Source: Chryseobacterium sp. JJR-5R (GTDB taxonomy: Bacteria > Bacteroidota > Bacteroidia > Flavobacteriales > Weeksellaceae). Taken from it: 64,000 nucleotides of DNA. Both the position numbers and the translations under genes were made by a program. Positions 1-9,205 of the stretch are shown piece after piece (within the stretch, counting starts at the first letter, position 1; the number at the start of each line of letters is the position of its first letter). Under the pieces are notes generated by a model, which worked only from the letters and a program-made list of their open reading frames with translations, did no database searches and was not told the DNA's origin. Where the stretch lies: assembly GCF_034047335.1 (NCBI RefSeq), contig NZ_CP139137.1, forward strand, positions 186,001 through 250,000. The letters are read 5' to 3'.

Positions 1-1
1 T

Positions 2-109
2 TATGTTCCCAATAAGAGTGAAGAAACCTATGCCAAGGAAGCCGAGAAGAAAGTGAAAATGAATCTTTTAATGAGTGTTTTTGCCATTCTGGGCTATGCA
101 GCAGACTAA
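2..109 (+). CDS. C-terminal end of an unrecognised protein (5' truncated by window)
   Basis: An open frame enters from the left edge and stops at TAA 107-109, giving 35 residues that end in GYAAD. A charged stretch (KEAEKKVKM) precedes a short hydrophobic stretch (LLMSVFAIL), which could be the end of a membrane or amphipathic segment. The frame is followed after about 100 nt by bamD with its own promoter-like -7 element. In other flavobacteria dapA often lies near bamD, but this fragment is too short to assign to any family. Confidence 0.5.
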   Translation, partial: YVPNKSEETYAKEAEKKVKMNLLMSVFAILGYAAD

Positions 110-156
110 AATTACGTTAAATAATCATAAAAAAAAATCTATTGGCAAAAAAGTTA

Positions 157-164
157 TATTTTTG
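157..164 (+). promoter_or_regulatory. -7 promoter element for bamD
   Basis: TATTTTTG matches the Bacteroidota -7 consensus TAnnTTTG. It lies about 50 nt upstream of the bamD ATG. No clear TTG box is seen at the expected distance upstream. Confidence 0.5.
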
Positions 165-212
165 CAAATTAGTAAATCGGCTGTATCATCCGAAAACTGT
201 TGAATTTTTTAT

Positions 213-1208
213 ATGAAAAAATATATTTTAGGTGTTTTTGCTGTAGCGGTATTGTCATCTTGTGTGAGCCGGCAGGAAAAAGCAATGAAAAGTGCTGATA
301 AAGACTTTATTCTGAAGGCAGCCAATGATAATTTTGCCAAAAAGAAATGGAAAAATGCATTAGCCCTTTACGACAGGCTGGCCAATCTTGTAGCCGGTAC
401 AGATGATTTCCCTAATGTAGGCTTTAATACGGCATATGCTAATTATTATGATAAAAACTATAAACTGGCAGGGCATCAGTTTAAAAATTTCGCGGTAAGT
501 TTCCCGAAAGATCCGAGAGCGGAAGAAGCAGCTTATATGTCTGCATTGTGCTACTATGAAGGGTCTATGGATTATAACCTGGATCAGTCTACAACCCAGT
601 CGGCTATTAATGAGCTCCAGGATTTCCTGAACAACTATCCCAATTCCGAAAGGTCTAAAAATATCAATACCCTTATTGATGAGCTTTCTTATAAGCTGGA
701 ACTTAAAGCTTATGAAAATGCAAAGCAGTATTTCAAGATGGGTGAATATAAGGCGGCAAACGTAGCGTTGGAAAATGTACTGGAAGACTTTCCGAGTACA
801 AAGCTCCGTCCTCAGATTTATGATTATATCGTAAGGTCACGTTACGAGCTGGCGACAAAATCCGTTTATGACCTTAAAGACGAGCGTATTGAAAGTGCTT
901 TGGCATTTACAAGACAGATCGAAAAAGAAATGCCGGATACTGAAGTTGCCAAAACAGCTTTGGATATCAGGCAGAAGCTTGAAAAAGAGAAAACTGATTT
1001 CGTTGTCGTAAAAAAACAGACGGAAGCAAGGATTGCCGTTTTAACGGAAAGACAGAAAAAACTGGAAGCACAGAACGCTGAAAAGTCTAAAACTGAGCAG
1101 CAGGTCAAGGATCAGCTGGATGCAGAGAAGAAGGCAATGCAGATCCAGAGGGACAGTGCGGCTATAAATACCCCGCCGCCGGCTGCCACTTTCAAGATTC
1201 AAAGATAA
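213..1208 (+). CDS. bamD: Outer membrane protein assembly factor BamD (lipoprotein)
   Basis: 331 residues. The N-terminus is a lipoprotein signal with lipobox LSSC, Cys17 being the predicted lipidated residue. Residues about 30-260 are helical repeats of the TPR type, as expected for BamD, which works with BamA at the inner face of the outer membrane to insert beta-barrels. The last 70 residues are a lysine/glutamate/glutamine-rich probable coiled coil ending in a proline-rich tail, longer than in proteobacterial BamD. The gene lies 41 nt ahead of rpoZ. The bamD-rpoZ-coaBC-DUF4835-recN order is common in flavobacteria and supports the call. Confidence 0.88.
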   Translation: MKKYILGVFAVAVLSSCVSRQEKAMKSADKDFILKAANDNFAKKKWKNALALYDRLANLVAGTDDFPNVGFNTAYANYYDKNYKLAGHQFKNFAVSFPKDPRAEEAAYMSALCYYEGSMDYNLDQSTTQSAINELQDFLNNYPNSERSKNINTLIDELSYKLELKAYENAKQYFKMGEYKAANVALENVLEDFPSTKLRPQIYDYIVRSRYELATKSVYDLKDERIESALAFTRQIEKEMPDTEVAKTALDIRQKLEKEKTDFVVVKKQTEARIAVLTERQKKLEAQNAEKSKTEQQVKDQLDAEKKAMQIQRDSAAINTPPPAATFKIQR

Positions 1209-1212
1209 TTCG

Positions 1213-1220
1213 TAAATTTG
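1213..1220 (+). promoter_or_regulatory. -7 promoter element for rpoZ
   Basis: TAAATTTG, a perfect TAnnTTTG match, starts 4 nt after the bamD stop and 37 nt before the rpoZ ATG, so rpoZ can be transcribed independently of bamD. Confidence 0.5.
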
Positions 1221-1249
1221 CGGACTTAATATAAATTAATATTCTCAAA

Positions 1250-1573
1250 ATGAGTGTAAAAGATACAAAAGCAGAAGTAAATACCATTACTTACGATAAA
1301 GATAAGATTGAAGACAAGTTAGGATCAATCTATGAAGCGATTGTTATCATGGGAAAAAGAGCAGAGCAGATCAATGCTGAAATCCGTACGGAATTGCATA
1401 ACAAGCTTGACGAGTTCGCTGTTCACAATTCTACATTGGAAGAAGTGTTCGAAAACAGAGAGCAGATCGAAATTTCAAAACATTACGAAAAACTCCCGAA
1501 ACCAACTTCTATCGCTATCGAGGAATGGCTGAATGAAGACATCTACTTCAGGAAAACTGAAGAAAGAAAATAG
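1250..1573 (+). CDS. rpoZ: DNA-directed RNA polymerase omega subunit (Rpb6-like)
   Basis: 107 residues. The stretch SIYEAIVIMGKRAEQI matches the conserved helix of omega/Rpb6, in which the R-A-x-Q-I core contacts the beta' subunit. Flavobacterial omega proteins have this size and a charged C-terminal extension (here ending in KTEERK). Omega helps assemble RNA polymerase. The gene is followed by a strong hairpin at 1596-1631, so it probably ends its own transcript. Confidence 0.85.
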   Translation: MSVKDTKAEVNTITYDKDKIEDKLGSIYEAIVIMGKRAEQINAEIRTELHNKLDEFAVHNSTLEEVFENREQIEISKHYEKLPKPTSIAIEEWLNEDIYFRKTEERK

Positions 1574-1595
1574 AAATCAGTATGTTTTTATAAAT

Positions 1596-1631
1596 AAAGG
1601 TCATAAAGGAAATCTTTTCTTTATGACCTTT
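1596..1631. terminator. Hairpin terminator after rpoZ
   Basis: Perfect 13-bp arms (AAAGGTCATAAAG at 1596-1608 and its complement at 1619-1631) with a 10-nt loop. There is no long T-run, but arm strength and position 22 nt after the rpoZ stop suggest transcription termination. Confidence 0.65.
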
Positions 1632-1690
1632 GCTGTTTCAAAGGTTTATCATAAAAATTAAGTAATTTAGTATTCTTAAATTAAATCGTA

Positions 1691-2893
1691 ATGGGTCTTG
1701 CCGGGAAAAAAATTCTTATCGCAGTTTCAGGAGGAATTGCAGCTTACAAAATTCACTTCCTGATCAGGGATTTTATCAAAAAAGGAGCTGAGGTTCAGAT
1801 AATCATGACGGCTGATGCAGAACACTTTGTAACTAAGCTCAGCCTGTCCACATTATCTAAAAAACCGGTATACACAGACTTTTACAGTGACAACGGAACC
1901 TGGAACAGCCATGTGGAACTGGCTTTGTGGGCAGATGTGATGCTGATGGCACCATGTACGGCAAATACCCTGTCTAAAATGGTTCACGGGATGTGCGACA
2001 GCCTGCTTATGGCTACGTATATGTCTGCAAAATGTCCGGTTTTTATTGCTCCTGCAATGGATCTGGATATGTATATGCACCCTTCCACAAAGAAAAATTT
2101 AGAGCTGGCAGAAAGTTTTGGGCATCATATAATTCCTGCCGAACACGGCGAACTGGCAAGCGGGCTGGTCGGGCAGGGGAGAATGGCCGAACCCGGAACC
2201 ATTGCAAAAACTGTTGAAGATTTTTTAAACTCAGATACCGTAAAAACACTGGAAGGGAAAACTGTTCTGATTACTGCCGGGCCCACCTATGAAGCTATTG
2301 ATCCCGTGCGGTTCATCGGGAACCATTCTTCCGGGAAAATGGGCTTTTCCCTGGCAGAGGAAGCTTCAAAAAGAGGGGCCAGGGTTATTCTGGTTTCCGG
2401 CCCAAGTTCTGAGAAAGCCACAGGAAAAAATATTGACCTTCACAGGGTAACTTCAGCCAAAGAAATGCTGGCAAAAGTCCTGGAGTTTTATAATGTTGCA
2501 GATATCGGGATTGCAAGTGCAGCCGTTGCAGATTATGCTCCGAAAGAAGTGGCTCGGGAAAAAATAAAAAAAGAAGGTGAAAGCATGACCATCGAACTGG
2601 TCAAAAACCCGGATATCCTGAAAACAATGGGTGAAAGGAAAACCCATCAGTTCCTGGCAGGCTTCGCGCTGGAAACGCAGAATGAAGAAGAAAATGCAAA
2701 AGGGAAACTGGAAAAGAAAAACCTGGATATGATTGTGCTGAATTCCCTGCGTGACGAAGGGGCAGGGTTTAAAAATGATACCAATAAAATAAAAATATTT
2801 ACCAGAACGGAAAAAAAGGAATTCAGCCTGAAATCCAAGGAAGAAGTGGCCGGGGATATCCTGGATTTTATTGAGATCCAACTTTTAAAATAA
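1691..2893 (+). CDS. coaBC: Bifunctional phosphopantothenoylcysteine decarboxylase / phosphopantothenate-cysteine ligase
   Basis: 400 residues, the usual fused CoaBC length. The N-terminal flavoprotein half (about 1-185) shows GGIAAYK near residue 16, the conserved His in SHVELALWAD, and the PAMDLDMY substrate-recognition motif. The C-terminal ligase half (from about 190) shows TAGPTYEAIDPVRFI, NHSSGKMG and VKNPDIL. The two halves carry out consecutive steps of coenzyme A synthesis: ligation of cysteine to 4'-phosphopantothenate, then decarboxylation. DUF4835 follows after 36 nt. A type III pantothenate kinase for the same pathway is encoded at 32586. Confidence 0.95.
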   Translation: MGLAGKKILIAVSGGIAAYKIHFLIRDFIKKGAEVQIIMTADAEHFVTKLSLSTLSKKPVYTDFYSDNGTWNSHVELALWADVMLMAPCTANTLSKMVHGMCDSLLMATYMSAKCPVFIAPAMDLDMYMHPSTKKNLELAESFGHHIIPAEHGELASGLVGQGRMAEPGTIAKTVEDFLNSDTVKTLEGKTVLITAGPTYEAIDPVRFIGNHSSGKMGFSLAEEASKRGARVILVSGPSSEKATGKNIDLHRVTSAKEMLAKVLEFYNVADIGIASAAVADYAPKEVAREKIKKEGESMTIELVKNPDILKTMGERKTHQFLAGFALETQNEEENAKGKLEKKNLDMIVLNSLRDEGAGFKNDTNKIKIFTRTEKKEFSLKSKEEVAGDILDFIEIQLLK

Positions 2894-2929
2894 TTTTAAT
2901 AAATTTCCGTTCTTAATCTTTAATAAAAA

Positions 2930-3838
2930 ATGAAAAAATTTTTAAGCATATTTTTACTCCTGTTCATAACCAATTTCGTTTTTTCCCAGGAATTACTGGC
3001 TACCGTTCAGGTAAACTCGCAGCAGCTGGGCGGAAGTAACCAGTCCGCGTACAAAGCTTTGGAGAAAAGCCTCAGGGATTTCATCAACAATACAAGCTGG
3101 ACGGGGAAAAGACTTCAGAATTTTGAAAAGATCAAATCCAATTTTGCAATTGTCATCACAGAAAGAGAAGGGAACCGGTTCAGAGGAAATATTGTAGTAC
3201 AGGCAGTCCGACCTGTTTTCAATACCACTTATGAATCTCCGCTGATCAACCTTCAGGATCAGCGATTTTCTTTCGATTATGTGGAAAATGAAAACCTCAT
3301 CTTCAATGAAAGGCAGTTTTCAGGAAAAAACCTGATTGATGTGATCAGTTTTTATATATACCTTATCTTAGGCTATGATGCCGACAGTTTTCAGTCCATG
3401 GCAGGAACCCAGTGGTTCCAGAAAGCCCAGCAGATTGCCCAGAACGGAGAGTCACAGAATACCTATGACGGCTGGAAGCAGATCAATGAACCGAGAAGCC
3501 GTTCCATCCTGATTAAAGAAATCTTAAGCCCGAACTGGAACCAGCTGCGTGCAACGATGTACTCTTACCACAGGGCAGGCCTGGATAACCTGTTCAACCA
3601 GGATCAGACTGCCGCGAAAAAAGTTATTTTTGATGCACTGATGCAGCTGAAACAATATGAAAACTCTTTTCAGCAGGCCTATTTTTTTAATCTTTTTATG
3701 GATGCCAAAGCGGATGAAATATTCAATATATTCAATTCCGGGAATAATGGGGGGATTGTTCTGAGTGATCTGAAGAACGAGATGATCATTCTTTCGCCAA
3801 AAAATACAGAAGCCAGATGGAGCAAGTGGAAACAGTAA
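2930..3838 (+). CDS. DUF4835 family secreted protein
   Basis: 302 residues with a signal peptide (MKKFLSIFLLLF to FSQ, cleavage near residue 20). The opening ELLATVQVNSQQ, the block RPVFNTTYESP and YIYLILGYDADSF are typical of DUF4835 proteins, as I recall them. These lie between coaBC and recN in many flavobacteria. The biochemical role is unknown; the protein is predicted to be periplasmic or outer-membrane associated. It is probably cotranscribed with coaBC. Confidence 0.8.
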   Translation: MKKFLSIFLLLFITNFVFSQELLATVQVNSQQLGGSNQSAYKALEKSLRDFINNTSWTGKRLQNFEKIKSNFAIVITEREGNRFRGNIVVQAVRPVFNTTYESPLINLQDQRFSFDYVENENLIFNERQFSGKNLIDVISFYIYLILGYDADSFQSMAGTQWFQKAQQIAQNGESQNTYDGWKQINEPRSRSILIKEILSPNWNQLRATMYSYHRAGLDNLFNQDQTAAKKVIFDALMQLKQYENSFQQAYFFNLFMDAKADEIFNIFNSGNNGGIVLSDLKNEMIILSPKNTEARWSKWKQ

Positions 3839-3845
3839 TCTTATC

Positions 3846-3876
3846 TTGAATTCTGAAATCTAAAGTTCTATATTTG
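3846..3876 (+). promoter_or_regulatory. recN promoter (TTG-N20-TATATTTG)
   Basis: TTG at 3846-3848 and TATATTTG at 3869-3876 are separated by 20 nt, a good match to the flavobacterial TTG/TAnnTTTG pattern. The recN ATG follows 28 nt later. Confidence 0.65.
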
Positions 3877-3903
3877 CAATAGCTAAAGTAACCGCTATTA
3901 TCA

Positions 3904-5553
3904 ATGCTTTCGAGAATTTACATTAAAAACTTTGCCCTGATTGATACCCTTGAAGTATCACTCAACAACGGCCTGCAGGTAATCACCGGGGAAACCGGTG
4001 CGGGGAAATCCATTATCTTAGGGGCTTTGCGGCTGATTCTCGGGGAAAGGGCGGATATAAAATCCATTTCAAATGCGCAGCAGAAAAGCATTGTAGAAAC
4101 AGAGTTCGCTTTACATAATCAGTTCAAGAAATTCTTTATTGAAAATGATCTCGATTACGAGCACCAGACCATTATCCGAAGGGAAATCCTGCCTTCCGGA
4201 AAATCAAGGGCCTTCATTAATGATGTGCCGGTGACTCTGGATGTGCTGAAAGAACTCTCTTCCCAGCTGATCGATATCCATTCCCAGTTTGAAACGTCTA
4301 ACCTTTTCACTTCTGAATACCAGTTTAAAATTATCGACGGGCTTTCTGAAAACAAAAAACTGATTGAAGAATACCAAAACGTATTCTCAGATTTCCAGAG
4401 CTTAAAAATCCAGCTTAAGAAGTTTCAGGTCCAGCTTTCCGAAAACAGGAAAGAAAGTGATTACAAAGAATTTTTATTAAATGAACTGGAAGAACTCCAT
4501 CTTGATGATGTGGCCTATGAAGAAATTCAGAACCAGCTTTCTATACAGGAAAATGCTGAAATGATCTCTGAAAACCTGGCTAAAGTACTGTCGCGTTTCC
4601 ATCAGGAAGAAGTAGGGATCCTGTCCTTTTTTAACGAAGCGAAAAACAAGCTTTCAAAAATCGCAGAAGTTTCAAATGCCTTTTCGGAACTGGATGAAAG
4701 GCTGGAAACTTCTTTTGTTGAACTTAAAGACATTATTTCCGAGCTTGAGGACGAAGCCGAAAAAATAGACATCAATCCCGAAAACCTGACCAGGCTTGCC
4801 GAACTTAACAACCGGATCAATGCGCTTCTGGTAAAACATAATGTTTCCGGTATTGAGGAGCTCAAAGAAATCAGGGATCAGCTGACCGGTGACCAGAAAG
4901 GCGCTTCTGAACTGGAAGCCCATATTGCTGATATTGAAGAAAATATTGCCAAAAAAGGAAAAATACTTCAGTCCCTTTCTGAAAAACTTTCCAAAAACAG
5001 GAAAAAAAGCATTCCGGTATTTATAAAAAAAGCGGAAAGCCTGCTTAAAAAATTAGGCCTTGAAAAAGCAAAAGTAGATATTGAACTAAAGGTTGCTCAG
5101 GATTTCAATGCCTTTGGAAAAGAAAGCATCCAGCTGTTGTTCCAGGCAAACTCCGGGTTCCCACTGAAACCTATTCAGACCGCTATCTCAGGCGGTGAAA
5201 GGTCCAGGGTCATGCTGGCCGTAAAAAAGATAATTGCAGAAAGCGATGAGCTCCCGACTTTGATCTTAGATGAGATCGATACCGGCGTTTCAGGAAAAGT
5301 AGCCGAGGAAATCGGGAACCTGATGCGTGAAATGTCTGCCGATATGCAGCTGATCGTTATTTCCCACCTGGCACAGGTGGCTGCAAAAGGAAATAACAAT
5401 TACAAAGTCGTAAAACAGGACGTTGCAGGGAAAACCCAGTCGACAATTATCCCTCTGAATGACAAGGAAAAACTTAATGAAATTGCCCAGCTGCTTTCAG
5501 GAAGCAAGATTACAGAAGCTGCGCTGGCACAGGCGAAAGAGCTGATGAATTAA
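3904..5553 (+). CDS. recN: DNA repair protein RecN
   Basis: 549 residues, normal RecN length. Walker A GETGAGKS is at residues 29-36. A long coiled-coil region (about 160-380) separates the two ATPase halves. The ABC signature SGGERSRVML is near residue 427 and Walker B LPTLILDEIDTG near 455, followed by the H-loop in ISHLAQVA. RecN is an SMC-like ATPase that acts on double-strand breaks during recombinational repair. It has its own promoter and is followed by a strong terminator, so it looks monocistronic. Confidence 0.95.
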   Translation: MLSRIYIKNFALIDTLEVSLNNGLQVITGETGAGKSIILGALRLILGERADIKSISNAQQKSIVETEFALHNQFKKFFIENDLDYEHQTIIRREILPSGKSRAFINDVPVTLDVLKELSSQLIDIHSQFETSNLFTSEYQFKIIDGLSENKKLIEEYQNVFSDFQSLKIQLKKFQVQLSENRKESDYKEFLLNELEELHLDDVAYEEIQNQLSIQENAEMISENLAKVLSRFHQEEVGILSFFNEAKNKLSKIAEVSNAFSELDERLETSFVELKDIISELEDEAEKIDINPENLTRLAELNNRINALLVKHNVSGIEELKEIRDQLTGDQKGASELEAHIADIEENIAKKGKILQSLSEKLSKNRKKSIPVFIKKAESLLKKLGLEKAKVDIELKVAQDFNAFGKESIQLLFQANSGFPLKPIQTAISGGERSRVMLAVKKIIAESDELPTLILDEIDTGVSGKVAEEIGNLMREMSADMQLIVISHLAQVAAKGNNNYKVVKQDVAGKTQSTIIPLNDKEKLNEIAQLLSGSKITEAALAQAKELMN

Positions 5554-5582
5554 AATTTGAAACATATATAATAGAGATATTG

Positions 5583-5611
5583 AAGCTTCTGATTATTCAG
5601 AAGCTTTTTTT
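5583..5611 (+). terminator. Intrinsic terminator after recN
   Basis: 10-bp arms (AAGCTTCTGA at 5583-5592 and complement at 5597-5606), a 4-nt loop and a run of T to 5611. Confidence 0.85.
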
Positions 5612-5780
5612 ATTTTCATTCAGGTGTCAGTTTGTTATAAGTGGCATTCCATCGTACAAAAGAGGTTATTATCAATATGAGTTGATGGAAATCCATACCG
5701 TGTTCCGTATTTTCAAACAGATTAAGTAAAAATCTGTAACATTATTATCCTTATCCTTACTAATATAAAAAAAGATAACT

Positions 5781-7247
5781 ATGTTTTTTAAATTCCTCAG
5801 ATTAGAAATCAAAAGTTTTTTCAGGGGTTCTTCTTTAGGGATTAACCTTGCTATGAAAATCCTCCGTTTCATCGGGATTCTCTATTTCATGTTGTGTCTG
5901 GCTGGAGGGGCATTTTTCGCATTTTTCTTTGTTCAGGAAGAATTGCACAAGGATCCCTTAAAAGTGGTTTCCCGGTTTCTGATAGCAGGCTGGGCGGTAG
6001 ACCTGATTGCCAAATATATCTGGCAGGAAATGCCGACACAAAATATTAAGCCGTTTCTTACCCTGAATATCCGGAAAAAAACACTGGTTAATTATCTGCT
6101 GAGCAAGACTTTTCTTTCCGTTTTCAGCTGGCTGAATTCGTTGTTCTTTATTACGTTCTGCGGGATCGCCCTGTTTAACGGGTACAGTGTAACCGGGGTT
6201 TTAGGCTGGTTCATAGGAGTTTCTCTGCTGTTTTATCTCAATAATTTCATCAATATTCTCTTTAATGATAAAGAGACGGTAGCCATTGCTGTGGGATGTA
6301 TATTCCTGGGTGTTGCAGGCTTGGCTTATTACCAGATTGTCCCTGTGCTGGAATATTCGGAGCAGTTCTTTTATAACTTTTACCAAAAGCCTTATTTCGC
6401 GGTAATTTCACTCATGCTGTTTTTAGGATTATGGAAAATCTGTTTTCAGCATATCCGCAAAGTATTCTATCTGGACCAAGGCCTCGAAGCTAAAAAAGAA
6501 GTGGGGAAAACAGAAAACATCGCTTTTTTAAATAAATACGGAGCCATCGGCACTTTTATCAATAATGATATTAAAATGCTGAAGCGTAACAAGGTAACCA
6601 AAGGAATTTTATGGGGAAGTTTCATGTTCCTTTTTTACGGCATGCTGATGTTTACTTCTCCCATATATAAAACGTCTACGATGACAATATTTATGGGACT
6701 GTTTGTAACGGGCGGGTTCCAGTTCCTGTTCGGGCAGCGGGTGCCGGCTTTTGACAGTTCTTATTATCCGCTGATGATGACGCTGAATGTTCCTTACAAA
6801 GAATACCTGAAAGCAAAATGGTGGCTGATGAATATCGTGACCGCCGCTTCCATGGTTCTTGCGCTTTGCTATGCTTATTTCGGCTGGGAAATGTACCTGA
6901 CTTTCTTTGCAGCGGGAATTTATAACATCGGGGTTAATTCCCAGTTTACGCTTTGGTCCGGAGCTTTTAACAAATCGCAGATCGACCTCAATTCCAAGGA
7001 AAAAAGATTCGGGCAGAAAAACAGCTTCAATATAAAGGCTTTACTGCTGCTGATCCCGAAGATGTTTCTGCCGATGACGGTTTTCGGACTGGTCCAGCAT
7101 TTTTCGGGAATCACGGCGGGCGTTATAAGTGTAGCAGCAATGGGAGTAATCGGATTTTTATTCAGGGAAAAAATCTTCGATATTATCGTGAGGCATTACA
7201 AAGTGGAAAAATACAGTACGTTGGAAGCATTCAAAAATAAAGATTAA
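5781..7247 (+). CDS. DUF5687 family membrane protein (ABC exporter permease candidate)
   Basis: 488 residues with about ten hydrophobic segments, the first pair near residues 30-60. The N-terminal FLRLEIKSFFRG and the overall pattern match DUF5687 proteins of Bacteroidota, which are encoded next to an ABC ATPase. The ATPase gene follows 27 nt downstream, so the two most likely form an exporter. The substrate is unknown. Codon use and base composition resemble the neighbouring core genes. Confidence 0.75.
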   Translation: MFFKFLRLEIKSFFRGSSLGINLAMKILRFIGILYFMLCLAGGAFFAFFFVQEELHKDPLKVVSRFLIAGWAVDLIAKYIWQEMPTQNIKPFLTLNIRKKTLVNYLLSKTFLSVFSWLNSLFFITFCGIALFNGYSVTGVLGWFIGVSLLFYLNNFINILFNDKETVAIAVGCIFLGVAGLAYYQIVPVLEYSEQFFYNFYQKPYFAVISLMLFLGLWKICFQHIRKVFYLDQGLEAKKEVGKTENIAFLNKYGAIGTFINNDIKMLKRNKVTKGILWGSFMFLFYGMLMFTSPIYKTSTMTIFMGLFVTGGFQFLFGQRVPAFDSSYYPLMMTLNVPYKEYLKAKWWLMNIVTAASMVLALCYAYFGWEMYLTFFAAGIYNIGVNSQFTLWSGAFNKSQIDLNSKEKRFGQKNSFNIKALLLLIPKMFLPMTVFGLVQHFSGITAGVISVAAMGVIGFLFREKIFDIIVRHYKVEKYSTLEAFKNKD

Positions 7248-7254
7248 TCAAATC

Positions 7255-7272
7255 ATAACCATAACCATAACC
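7255..7272. repeat. Hexanucleotide tandem repeat (ATAACC)x3 before ABC ATPase start
   Basis: Three exact ATAACC units end 2 nt before the ATG at 7275 and occupy the place of the ribosome-binding site. Confidence 0.9.
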
Positions 7273-7274
7273 AT

Positions 7275-8015
7275 ATGATCACCATAGAGAATTTATCAAA
7301 AACATACGGAAAAGCAACCGTCTTATATATCGAAAACCTGGAAATTCCAAAAGGTGAAACTTTCGGGCTGGTAGGCAATAACGGAGCAGGAAAAACAACG
7401 CTTTTCAGTGTAATGCTGGACCTGATTCAGGCAACAACAGGGTTTGTAAGCATTGATGGAATTAAAGTCAGTGAATCGGAAGCATGGAAGAACAAGGTTT
7501 CTGCTTTTGTGGATGACTCTTTCCTGATCGGGTATTTAACACCGGAAGAGTATTTCTACTTTATCGGTGAGCTGAGAGGCCAGAACAAAGCTTCAGTAGA
7601 TGAGTTCCTGAAGCAGTTCCATGACCTTTTCAGCGGCGAAATTTTAAACTCCGGGAAATACGTCCGGGATCTCTCCAAAGGGAATCAGAAAAAAGTAGGG
7701 ATTGTAGGTGCGATTATCGGAAACCCTGAGATTATTATTCTGGACGAGCCTTTTGCAAACCTGGACCCGTCCACACAGATCAAACTCAAAAACCTGATTA
7801 AAGAACTGTCCAAGCAGGATGGGGTGACATTCCTGATCTCAAGCCACGACCTTTCCCATACTACGGAAGTCTGCAACAGGATTGTAGTAGTGAACAAAGG
7901 GAAGCTGGTGAAAGATATCAACACCAACCCTGAAACCCTTAAAGACCTGGAGCAGTACTTTGCAGATCAGGTTTCATCTCCGCCCGCTGAGCCTGATTAT
8001 AATAAAGCAGAATAA
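7275..8015 (+). CDS. ABC transporter ATP-binding protein
   Basis: 246 residues. Walker A GNNGAGKTT starts near residue 34, the signature is LSKGNQKKVGI near 135, Walker B IIILDEPFANLDP is near 155, and the switch His lies in ISSHDLSHT. This is a single nucleotide-binding domain of the drug/antibiotic exporter type. It pairs with the DUF5687 permease just upstream. A bidirectional terminator separates it from the convergent hemE. Confidence 0.85.
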   Translation: MITIENLSKTYGKATVLYIENLEIPKGETFGLVGNNGAGKTTLFSVMLDLIQATTGFVSIDGIKVSESEAWKNKVSAFVDDSFLIGYLTPEEYFYFIGELRGQNKASVDEFLKQFHDLFSGEILNSGKYVRDLSKGNQKKVGIVGAIIGNPEIIILDEPFANLDPSTQIKLKNLIKELSKQDGVTFLISSHDLSHTTEVCNRIVVVNKGKLVKDINTNPETLKDLEQYFADQVSSPPAEPDYNKAE

Positions 8016-8070
8016 TTTGCGATGATTTTACAAAGCAGCTTTATTTAAATCAAGACTATCAGATTAAAAA

Positions 8071-8101
8071 AATCCCTTTCAATTGTTTTCTGAAAGGGAT
8101 T
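8071..8101. terminator. Bidirectional terminator between ABC ATPase and hemE
   Basis: 11-bp arms AATCCCTTTCA (8071-8081) and complement (8091-8101) with a 9-nt loop. An A-run on the left supplies the T-run for the minus strand. Confidence 0.75.
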
Positions 8102-8131
8102 CTGTATTTTAAATGTAATGGAAATATATTG

Positions 8132-9163
8132 TTAAACTGTTGGTTTCCAATCTACCACCGCTCTGATAAACGCTTCTGCATTTTCCAGAGGGATATTCGG
8201 CAGGATCCCGTGTCCGAGATTGGCAATGTATTTATCCTTTCCGAAGCGGTTGATCATTTCATTCACCATCTTCTTAATGGTTTCAGGCGTAGAATGCAGT
8301 CTGGCAGGATCAAAATTTCCCTGCAGCGTCACTGAATTGTTGGTCAATTTTCTCGCGATTTCCGGGGTAATTGTCCAGTCCACGCCCAAAGCCGAAACAT
8401 TGGCCTGCGTCATGTCCTCCAATGCGAACCAGCATCCTTTCCCGAATACCACCACATGGGTCAGCGGGCTTAAAGCCTCAACAATCTGATTGATATATTG
8501 CCATGAAAACTCCTGGTAGTCTGTCGGAGACAGCATTCCGCCCCATGAATCGAAAACCTGGACGGCAGAAACGCCTTTTTCAACCTTTCTTTTTAAATAG
8601 GCAATGGTGGTATCTGTGATTTTCTGTAGCAGTAAGTGGGCAGCTTCCGGCTGTTGGAAACAGAAAGACTTCGCAATATCAAAAGCCTTGCTTCCTTTTC
8701 CTTCCACGCAGTAGCATAAGATTGTCCACGGTGAACCTGCAAAACCGATGAGCGGAATTTCATTATCTAATTTCTGTAAAGTCAGTTCAATGGCATCAAA
8801 AACATATCCTAATGTATCGTTTACATCTGGTACCGCAACATTCTGAACCTGTTCCATTGTTCTGATCGGAGTATCCAGCCATGGGCCTACGTTTTCCTTC
8901 ATTTTAAAATCAATTCCCATGGCCTGTGGCACTACCAGAATGTCAGAGAACAGAATCGCTGCATCCAAGGGATATCTTCGGATAGGCTGTACCGTAATTT
9001 CAGAAGCCAGCTCCGGGGTCTGGCACCGGGTAAAGAAATCATATTGGTCACGAAGCGCAATAAATTCAGGCAGGTACCTTCCGGCCTGTCTCATCATCCA
9101 TACGGGCGGCCTTTCTACGGTTTCCCCGCGAAGGGCTTTTAAATATAAGTCGTTTTTAATCAT
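8132..9163 (-). CDS. hemE: Uroporphyrinogen decarboxylase
   Basis: 343 residues. The family signature [17 protein letters not shown] lies at residues 18-34, and [16 protein letters not shown] and the C-terminal [11 protein letters not shown] are also typical. It decarboxylates the four acetate side chains of uroporphyrinogen III to give coproporphyrinogen III in the cytoplasm. It is the last gene of the minus-strand haem cluster hemA-hemC-hemD-hemE, 42 nt after hemD. Confidence 0.95.
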   Translation of the reverse strand: MIKNDLYLKALRGETVERPPVWMMRQAGRYLPEFIALRDQYDFFTRCQTPELASEITVQPIRRYPLDAAILFSDILVVPQAMGIDFKMKENVGPWLDTPIRTMEQVQNVAVPDVNDTLGYVFDAIELTLQKLDNEIPLIGFAGSPWTILCYCVEGKGSKAFDIAKSFCFQQPEAAHLLLQKITDTTIAYLKRKVEKGVSAVQVFDSWGGMLSPTDYQEFSWQYINQIVEALSPLTHVVVFGKGCWFALEDMTQANVSALGVDWTITPEIARKLTNNSVTLQGNFDPARLHSTPETIKKMVNEMINRFGKDKYIANLGHGILPNIPLENAEAFIRAVVDWKPTV

Positions 9164-9205
9164 AATGTATTAGACTAGCATTGCCATGAATGACAATTAA
9201 ATATA

